This document shows positions 34,595 to 39,695 of a stretch of DNA of 39,695 nt, piece by piece (position 1 is the stretch's first letter; the number at the start of each line of letters is the position of its first letter). Below the pieces are notes generated by a model. It made no database searches and was not told the DNA's origin. It saw nothing but the letters and a program-made list of their open reading frames with translations. The translations under genes were made by a program, and so were the position numbers. This stretch comes from Verrucomicrobiota bacterium (lineage in GTDB: Bacteria > Verrucomicrobiota > Verrucomicrobiia > Chthoniobacterales > JAFAMB01): assembly GCA_019239825.1 (NCBI GenBank), contig JAFAZK010000190.1, positions 1 to 39,695 of the forward strand, written 5' to 3'.

Positions 34595-35353
34595 CATCAC
34601 CGTCTCCCCCGGCGCCTCAACGCCTCCTTGCCGCTGAAGCCAGCGAGCAGCCTGAGCACAAACACTGGACCATAATGAACCTGCGGCCCAACCGGCCAAA
34701 ACATCGCTGGGATAATGGACTCCGAGGTACACCCGGCTAATGCCAACGATGACCGCCAAAACTACCGCCATCGTTAAGAAATAGGTTTTTGCGAGATAAC
34801 CTGTCACCTGACGGGAAATAATGCTGCCCGATGTTAGGTAGACTAAGGCCGCTCCCATGGAGTGCCCGCTGGGAAAACTAGCCGGATCAAAATGGACAAG
34901 ATGCGGCACCGCCGTTGGACGCCGCCGGGCGAAGAACCCTTTCAACGACTGGCAAAGAAGCAACCCGCTTCCCACCGAACTGATGAGAAAAGCGGTCGCC
35001 CGAAAACGGCGATTCAAGCAGAGAAATCCGACCAGGATTCCGACGGCAATCGTGAGATTGGTACCGGAGCCCAAAGCGGTTACATCTTTCGCGGCTTGCG
35101 GCAGCCATTTCGGCCCCTTAGGGACAGAAAGATTTTCGGGCCTGCGCAAAGCTCGGAGCACATAATTATCAACTGCTTCCAGCCGTCCCTTATAAATTTT
35201 AGGAACGTTTTTTACCAACAGCCACGCGCAAACTGCACCGAAGAAAAGGTGAAGCAGCGTGGCGGTTTCAATGGTTAAGGCGGGTCGTCGGCCAGGCATG
35301 GCGGTCGACAATATTTGCGGGCTTAATTGCTGGCTCGGTTTCCTTCCACGCAT
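34583..35353 (-). CDS. PAP2 (type 2 phosphatidic acid phosphatase) family membrane protein
   Basis: The 256-residue protein has about five to six membrane helices and the three PAP2 signature motifs: KGFFARRRP (motif 1), FPSGHSMGAA (motif 2, catalytic His) and SRVYLGVHYPSDVLAG (motif 3). These enzymes dephosphorylate lipid phosphates such as phosphatidic acid or undecaprenyl diphosphate at the membrane face. The start is uncertain: ATG 35353 gives a polar 18-residue leader, while ATG 35299 (MPGRRPALTIE) gives a more usual N terminus. The last three codons and the TGA are made by the adjoining heptamer tract, so the C-terminal SEQ tail may vary by slippage. Confidence 0.88.
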   Translation of the reverse strand: MRGRKPSQQLSPQILSTAMPGRRPALTIETATLLHLFFGAVCAWLLVKNVPKIYKGRLEAVDNYVLRALRRPENLSVPKGPKWLPQAAKDVTALGSGTNLTIAVGILVGFLCLNRRFRATAFLISSVGSGLLLCQSLKGFFARRRPTAVPHLVHFDPASFPSGHSMGAALVYLTSGSIISRQVTGYLAKTYFLTMAVVLAVIVGISRVYLGVHYPSDVLAGWAAGSLWSSVCAQAARWLQRQGGVEAPGETVMSEQ

Positions 35354-35383
35354 TTCGAGGACGAGGACGATATCGGGGTCCTC

Positions 35384-35671
35384 TCAATGCGTCGAACTTA
35401 TCGGCATAAACTCTTCCTGGTGGCGAACGATGAACTCAGCTACCGCATCCCTAGCTATTTCAGCAATATACGCGTCCAGATTTTTGGGCACATCGGCAAC
35501 GTGAATCGCAAACCATTCCTTTAGAATATTTTGTAAGATCGTCATTCTGGTCTCGCCGAGCGCTTCGCTCTGCCGGCTCAACCATAACGCACAGTACGCC
35601 GACAAATTTTCCTCAATAAACGCCTCGGCTGAATCGTCCGGAAACTTCTGCGAATTGCCAAAAATGGGCAT
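35384..35671 (-). CDS. Hypothetical 95-aa helical protein
   Basis: I chose ATG 35671, because AGGAGGT lies 7 bases upstream; the longer ATG 35752 would start inside a repeat. The soluble protein is mostly helical (FIEENLSAYCALWLSRQSEA, then MTILQNILKEWFAIHVADVP and YIAEIARDAVAEFIVRHQEE). I do not recognise the family. The 30-bp gap to the PAP2 gene and same strand suggest they may share a transcript, with this gene first. Confidence 0.75.
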   Translation of the reverse strand: MPIFGNSQKFPDDSAEAFIEENLSAYCALWLSRQSEALGETRMTILQNILKEWFAIHVADVPKNLDAYIAEIARDAVAEFIVRHQEEFMPISSTH

Positions 35672-35693
35672 AATCTTACCTCCTGTTAGAAAG

Positions 35694-35769
35694 ACCGCGA
35701 ATGAACACGAATAAATGACCGTAGGATTTATTTTTTTAGCCTTCGGATTCATTCGTGTCCACTCGCGGT
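35694..35769. repeat. Inverted repeat of the CGCGAATG-ACACGAAT motif
   Basis: ACCGCGAATGAACACGAAT (35694-35712) and ATTCGTGTCCACTCGCGGT (35751-35769) are inverted copies with one or two mismatches, separated by 38 bp that include a T-rich run. Related words are at 4380-4444 and 21783-21838. The pair lies upstream of the 95-aa gene, 22 bp from its start codon, and may include its promoter. Confidence 0.65.
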
Positions 35770-36002
35770 TAAATCAAGATCGATTGTCGGTAACTCCTCG
35801 GTCGTAGGGCATAGAACCTAGCAGCTCTCCAGGGACGAAACCTAACGTATGGGTGTGTGAAGTGAATCCCGGTAATTTATTCGTTGCGTCGTGGCAAAGC
35901 AGGGTTTTGTTAAAAAGCGGTCGCATGGGCGGCCCCAATGAGGTGACCAAGATCTCAGCGAAATAGCGGCAAACGCTCGAGCTGATTTAAGCGACAAAGG
36001 CA

Positions 36003-38048
36003 ATGCCCGGCAAAAATTCCAAGGAAGCGGTCCAGGAGCTCACCTACGCGCTGGCAGTTACCCGCGCTACTTTAGAAGCGACTGCAGACGGGATTCTGGT
36101 CATCGACAGCAGCGGCCGCATGATTAGCTGCAACCACAAGTTCTTGGAACTATGGGCTATCCCAGAAGATTTGATCGTTCTGCGTGACGCTCAAAAAATT
36201 CGCGTTTGGATCGCTAACCAGTTGAAGCGGCCTGAAGGGTATTTATCTCGTATCGCTGAAATCGAAGCCTCGGCTCAAAAAAGCGCTGACTTGCTTCAGC
36301 TGGCCGACGGCCGGGAGATTGAGCGATATTCCGAACTCATCTCAATCGAAGGCGCAGGCGGAGGAAGGGTTTGGTGTTTCCGAGATGTAACCGTCCGTAC
36401 TCAGGCTGATTTGGTGTCGCGACAGTTAGCGGCGATCGTGGATAATTCTGACGACGCAATTATTGGCAAAGATCTAAACAGCATCATCACGAGCTGGAAT
36501 CAAGGCGCCCAAAAGATCTTTGGCTATTCGGCAGAAGAGATGATCGGAACCTCGGTCAAAAGACTGATTCCTGCGGATCGTCAGCAGGAAGAGGACGAGA
36601 TTCTAGCTTGTCTAAGAAGGGGCGACCGGTACGATCATTTCGAGACTATCCGCGTAGCTAAGGACGGCCGTGAGCTGCACGTTTCGCTAACGATTTCGCC
36701 GATTAAAGATGCCTCCGGCAATGTCATTGGGGCGTCAAAGATTGCTCGCGATATTACTTATAAAAAATTAGCGGAGGCCGCTCTAAAGGAAGCGCAAAAG
36801 ACTACAGAAGCGGCCAACGCAGAGAAAGCGCGGCTGCTGGAAAGCGAGCGGTTAGCCCGAGTCGAAGCCGAACGAGCGAGCCGCATGAAAGACGAGTTTC
36901 TGGCAACTCTGAGCCATGAGCTCCGAACGCCGCTGAACGCGGTGTTAGGATGGTCGTCTCTTCTCCGCGGGGCAGAACAGTCGGATCCGCAAATGGCCCA
37001 AGGACTTGAGGCGATCGACCGCAATGCCCGAATTCAAGCTCAAATCATCGATGATCTACTGGATATGAGCCGCATTATTTCCGGTAAAGTGCGGCTTGAA
37101 GTTCAATCTCTCGATTTAGCGGCGGTTCTGCTCCAAGCGGTTGAAACCATCCGCTCAGGGGCTTTAGCAAAGCAGATTCGCCTCCAGACCGTAATCGATC
37201 CCCTGAATGCGACCATCTTGGGTGATCCCAACCGCCTGCAACAGGTTTTTTGGAATCTCCTGAATAATGCCATCAAATTTACACCGAAGGGCGGACGCAT
37301 TCAGGTTTTATTACAGCGGATAAATTCGCATGTGGATGTGAGCGTCGTCGATACGGGCGAAGGAATTTCCCCTGATTTCCTACCCTACATTTTCAACCGA
37401 TTCCAGCAGGCTGATCCGTCCACGACTCGACAGCATGGCGGCCTCGGTTTGGGTCTGGCCATTGTCAAAAATCTGGTCGAATTACATGGTGGAATGGTCC
37501 GAGCTAAGAGTGGCGGAATCGGAAAAGGAGCGAGTTTCATCGTGACTCTGCCCTTAACGGTGTTTCATCCGCCACCGGATGAGGGAGAGCGCGAACATCC
37601 CAAATCCAGGGTGGGCGAACTGTCGATTCCGGCCGCTGTCTCGCTGGAAGGCGTACGCGTATTGGCAATAGACGATGATGCAGACGCTCGCAGCCTGCTT
37701 AAATTGATGTTGGAAGCGGCAGGGGCGACCGCATACCTGGCCGCATCAGCGCGAGAAGGACTGGAGCAACTGCTCCTACAATCCGTTGACGTCGTAATCT
37801 GCGATATCGGAATGCCCGACGTAGACGGATATTCGTTCATCCGCAACGTCCGCAGACTGGGGGACCGTGAAAAAAGTGAGGTGGCCGCCGTCGCTTTGAC
37901 GGCTTACGCGCGTTTGCAAGACCGTATGGAAGCAATGCGAGCCGGTTTCCAGAATCATCTGCCGAAGCCGGTCGAACCCTCGGAGTTGTTAGCCGTCGTG
38001 CATAGTTTGGCTAGTCCGCGGTCGAAGGTTAGAAGTGAGAGGCGATAA
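36003..38048 (+). CDS. Hybrid sensor histidine kinase: PAS-PAS-HisKA-HATPase-REC
   Basis: The 681-residue cytoplasmic protein has PAS domains at about 18-132 and 138-255 (the second with SNSDDAII-like opening at IVDNSDDAIIGKD), a linker coiled coil (257-297), HisKA with H305 in ATLSHELRTPLNAVLG, HATPase with the N box NLLNNAIKFTPKGG (~418-431), G1 VVDTGEGIS and G2 GGLGLGLAIVK, then a receiver (about 551-675) with D558/D559, phosphoacceptor D601 in VICDIGMPDVDG and K655 in HLPKPVEP. The receiver at the C terminus suggests an intramolecular phosphorelay to an unseen phosphotransfer protein. AAAGG precedes the ATG. No membrane helix. Monocistronic, followed by an R1 repeat in a hairpin. Confidence 0.94.
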   Translation: MPGKNSKEAVQELTYALAVTRATLEATADGILVIDSSGRMISCNHKFLELWAIPEDLIVLRDAQKIRVWIANQLKRPEGYLSRIAEIEASAQKSADLLQLADGREIERYSELISIEGAGGGRVWCFRDVTVRTQADLVSRQLAAIVDNSDDAIIGKDLNSIITSWNQGAQKIFGYSAEEMIGTSVKRLIPADRQQEEDEILACLRRGDRYDHFETIRVAKDGRELHVSLTISPIKDASGNVIGASKIARDITYKKLAEAALKEAQKTTEAANAEKARLLESERLARVEAERASRMKDEFLATLSHELRTPLNAVLGWSSLLRGAEQSDPQMAQGLEAIDRNARIQAQIIDDLLDMSRIISGKVRLEVQSLDLAAVLLQAVETIRSGALAKQIRLQTVIDPLNATILGDPNRLQQVFWNLLNNAIKFTPKGGRIQVLLQRINSHVDVSVVDTGEGISPDFLPYIFNRFQQADPSTTRQHGGLGLGLAIVKNLVELHGGMVRAKSGGIGKGASFIVTLPLTVFHPPPDEGEREHPKSRVGELSIPAAVSLEGVRVLAIDDDADARSLLKLMLEAAGATAYLAASAREGLEQLLLQSVDVVICDIGMPDVDGYSFIRNVRRLGDREKSEVAAVALTAYARLQDRMEAMRAGFQNHLPKPVEPSELLAVVHSLASPRSKVRSERR

Positions 38049-38069
38049 GTGACAGGTGATTGCTCGCTT

Positions 38070-38400
38070 CGCCAAGCGAGATCGGAGGGTAAACGCCTGG
38101 AGGGGAGCCGCTCTAAACCGTTGCTAGACACAGGGCGAGTTTCTCCCTATTGCACAAAACGGCCAAACCGTCAGGCAACAGGCGGCTCCCGGAAGCCACC
38201 CAGCGCGCGCCATCATCCTTTGGTAGAAAAAACGTTACAAGGCACCGAAGCACATGGCACACGCGGACACGTTCCCGAGAGCCGCCTGTTACAAATCGTT
38301 CAGGTACATACCACAATTTTTCGGGCGAATACGCGGTTTGATATAAGAGCGATCAAAAGCGGCTCCCCTCCAGGCGCTTAACCTCCGATCTCGCTTGGCG
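38070..38400. repeat. R1 repeat, full copy with additional outer arms
   Basis: R1 proper spans 38097-38373: outer arms CTGGAGGGGAGCCGCTCT and AAAAGCGGCTCCCCTCCAG, inner arms CAGGCGGCTCCCG (about 38179-38191) and GAGAGCCGCCTGTT (about 38277-38290). Here the outer inverted repeat continues for about 26 bp more on both sides (CGCCAAGCGAGATCGGAGGG left, its inverse ACCTCCGATCTCGCTTGGCG right). It begins 21 bp after the hybrid kinase stop, where its arms could act as a terminator. Confidence 0.85.
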
Positions 38401-38491
38401 ACAGGTACCAATCACCAATCACCTTACCTCTAAATCCACCCGCGATACGGCCAACATTCTCCCCGGGGCGATCAAGAATGGAAGTAGATTT

Positions 38492-39025
38492 ATGAAAAAA
38501 GCTTTATTACTCGCATTCCCGTTCCTGCTCGCGGTCGTTAGCGCCGCTTACGCTCAAGGGCTATCCACGGCAGACAAAACCTTCGTTACCAAAGCCGCCA
38601 AAGGTAATTTCGCCGAAGCCGAGCTCGGGAAGTTGGCCTCTCAGAAGTCTCACAACGCCGACGTTAAAGCGTTTGGAGAACAAATGGCAACTGATCATTC
38701 GAAAGCAAATGATAGTCTTAAACCGATTGCTGATTCAGCCGGGATCCAAATGCCAACCAAGCTGACCGGAGAACCTAAGGCTCTGTATGATAAGCTGTCC
38801 AACCTGTCCGGAGCTGCATTCGACAAGACCTATATTCATGCCATGGTGCAAGGACACGAAGAGACTGCCAAACTTTACGAGACGGAATCAGGAAAGGTGA
38901 AAGATTCCCAATTAAAGTCTTATGTGGACCAGACGCTACCCGTGGTCCAGCAGCATCTCAGTCATATCCAGTCGCTACAGCAACAATCTGGTAAGAGCGC
39001 GGCACAAGGTAGTTCTGAGAAGTGA
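38492..39025 (+). CDS. DUF4142 family secreted protein
   Basis: The 177-residue protein has a signal peptide (1-21, cleavage after AYA) and a helical DUF4142 domain with SHNADVKAFGEQMATDHSKA, FDKTYIHAMVQGHEETAKLY and QTLPVVQQHLSHIQSLQ. The fold of this family is ferritin-like four-helix, but metal binding is not established. It is exported to the periplasm or envelope, and proteins of this family are often stress-linked. GGAAG precedes the ATG at a suitable distance. The C-terminal tail (GKSAAQGSSEK) is polar. It is monocistronic and meets a convergent small gene across a palindrome. Confidence 0.9.
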   Translation: MKKALLLAFPFLLAVVSAAYAQGLSTADKTFVTKAAKGNFAEAELGKLASQKSHNADVKAFGEQMATDHSKANDSLKPIADSAGIQMPTKLTGEPKALYDKLSNLSGAAFDKTYIHAMVQGHEETAKLYETESGKVKDSQLKSYVDQTLPVVQQHLSHIQSLQQQSGKSAAQGSSEK

Positions 39026-39115
39026 TCTCCCAGACGATGTGGTCTCTCTTGGCAGGTATCGACCTCGATTGAAGAGCCTCGCCTGTTAGCACAGGCCAGC
39101 GGAAACACCGAATAA

Positions 39116-39181
39116 GCGACGTCGCGATGGTGGGGCGAAAAACTCGGCGCCGAATTTTTCGCCCTACCCTCGCGGCGTCGC
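39116..39181. terminator. 66-bp palindrome between convergent genes (bidirectional terminator or repeat)
   Basis: Two 33-bp arms pair around the centre CGGCGCCG: left arm GCGACGTCGCGATGGTGGGG continuing GCGAAAAACT, right arm its inverse with about four mismatches. Stem loops of this strength can terminate both transcripts, from the DUF4142 gene on the plus strand and the 69-aa ORF on the minus strand. The word GGTAGGGCG is shared with family B arms, so an element of a repeat family is also possible. Confidence 0.6.
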
Positions 39182-39198
39182 CCATTCGCCTCGCCATC

Positions 39199-39408
39199 CT
39201 AATCCGGAACGACTCCCCTGAATTCGATCAGCTCGCAGTGGTGCTGCAACCAATGCCGGATGGTCAAAGGAATTAGAGGCCAAGCTTTTGAGATTCCAGA
39301 TTCTGTCTGGAGCCATTCGGCTTTCGCGGGGTCGTCAGACTGCCAACCTTCCGGTGCAAAATCGATCACTGACCCGTCTCGGTGTTTCCATTTAAAAGCG
39401 AAATACAT
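39199..39408 (-). CDS. Hypothetical 69-aa protein
   Basis: From ATG 39408 the protein is 69 residues: FAFKWKHRDGSVIDFAPEGW, then KAWPLIPLTIRHWLQHHCEL. It is Trp- and charge-rich, with no signal peptide or membrane helix. GGGAG lies just upstream of this ATG; a longer start at 39477 adds 23 residues without ribosome site. I know no family. Its composition is protein-like, but the gene is short and isolated. Convergent with the DUF4142 gene. Confidence 0.5.
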   Translation of the reverse strand: MYFAFKWKHRDGSVIDFAPEGWQSDDPAKAEWLQTESGISKAWPLIPLTIRHWLQHHCELIEFRGVVPD

Positions 39409-39564
39409 TTCTCCCTGCCCAGTTCTTTCAGTGCTGGATAAGCAGGATTGGGGCCACACTATCCGCCGCCGGATCATAAACGCACGGCTGGCAATTCTCC
39501 GCTAGTCAAACTTTTATAACTGGAGGAATCGTCGGCCCGGCGTTGCCAAGGTCGTTCATCGTCG

Positions 39565-39669
39565 TTAACCAATCGCGTTTTTGACATCCACCGATTTCCA
39601 GCCCCGCTCAGAAAACTCGACCACTTGTCGGGCATTTGCGGTCAGCAGTGATCTACAACTGCTTACTGC
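39565..39669 (-). pseudogene. Possible 3' remnant of an unidentified gene
   Basis: The minus-strand frame ending in TAA at 39565 reads LLTANARQVVEFSERGWKSV and DVKNAIG before the stop, which looks like real protein. It has no start codon: a TGA lies in the heptamer tract (39670-39672) just upstream in frame. It may be a gene tail cut off by the heptamer array. Low certainty. Confidence 0.3.
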
Positions 39670-39695
39670 TCACTGCTCACTGCTCACTGCTCACT
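39658..39695. repeat. Heptamer tract at window end
   Basis: ACTGCTTACTGCTCACTGCTC and further ACTGCTC units run to the last base, so the tract continues beyond the window. Same units as at 34529-34594. Confidence 0.85.

Noticed and set aside
35671-35752. Longer start of the 95-aa gene at ATG 35752
   Set aside because: It starts inside an inverted repeat without a ribosome site, whereas AGGAGGT precedes ATG 35671.

Overview
The window is a dense stretch of bacterial chromosome, with no rRNA, tRNA, CRISPR array, phage or transposase gene that I can see. The combination of an alternative complex III (ActABCDEF) operon running directly into an A2-type caa3 cytochrome oxidase, a bacterial Ku protein, a UdgX-type uracil-DNA-binding protein, a DUF4142 protein, CheB/CheR-PAS fusions and spacers packed with repeats suggests an aerobic soil bacterium. 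Verrucomicrobiota (Spartobacteria/Chthoniobacterales-like) is my best guess. That is inference from gene content and style, not from a marker gene.

Layout. 1-762 (+) is the 3' part of ku, convergent with the respiratory block. 955-14247 (-) is one respiratory locus, read right to left: actA, actB, actC, actD, actE, actF, a 156-aa membrane-anchored protein, a SCO copper chaperone, ctaC (CuA plus cytochrome c), ctaD, ctaE and a subunit IV. Many junctions overlap by 4 bp, so this is a translationally coupled unit that should take electrons from menaquinol through ActABCDEF to the caa3 oxidase and oxygen. Three spacers of this operon (ctaD-ctaE, ctaC-ctaD, actB-actC) are unusually long, and the first two hold dispersed repeats. 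14833-17611 (-) is an EmrB/EmrA-type efflux pair. 17991-19645 (-) holds a proline-rich small ORF, a general-stress-like protein and udgX. 19982-23367 (+) holds a pyruvate-oxidase-like ThDP enzyme and an enolase-superfamily enzyme flanked by direct repeats. 24082-25671 is a divergent nucleotidyltransferase/metallophosphoesterase pair. 27203-33291 (-) is a signalling cluster (CheB/CheR/PAS fusion, PAS histidine kinase of the HisKA_3 type, solo CheB with a zinc-ribbon-like tail). 33716-39408 holds small unknown genes, a PAP2 phosphatase, a hybrid PAS-PAS histidine kinase with receiver, and a secreted DUF4142 protein.

The most distinctive feature is the non-coding vocabulary. At least four families of dispersed elements fill nearly every spacer. 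R1 is a ~275-310 bp element made of two mirrored hairpins with the GGGAGCCGC core in four alternating orientations (4 copies). B is a ~340 bp element with ~30 bp terminal inverted repeats (2 copies). C is a ~260 bp direct repeat (2 copies, bracketing one gene). D is a set of short AGGGCT/AGCCCT palindromes. Around them lie 7-bp (GCTTACT/TGATTAC) and 8-bp (CATCACTC/CAACACTC) tandem tracts. I regard the R1 and B elements as the best candidates for something undescribed: non-autonomous, REP/MITE-like elements or structured transcripts. Small ORFs inside them are probably spurious.
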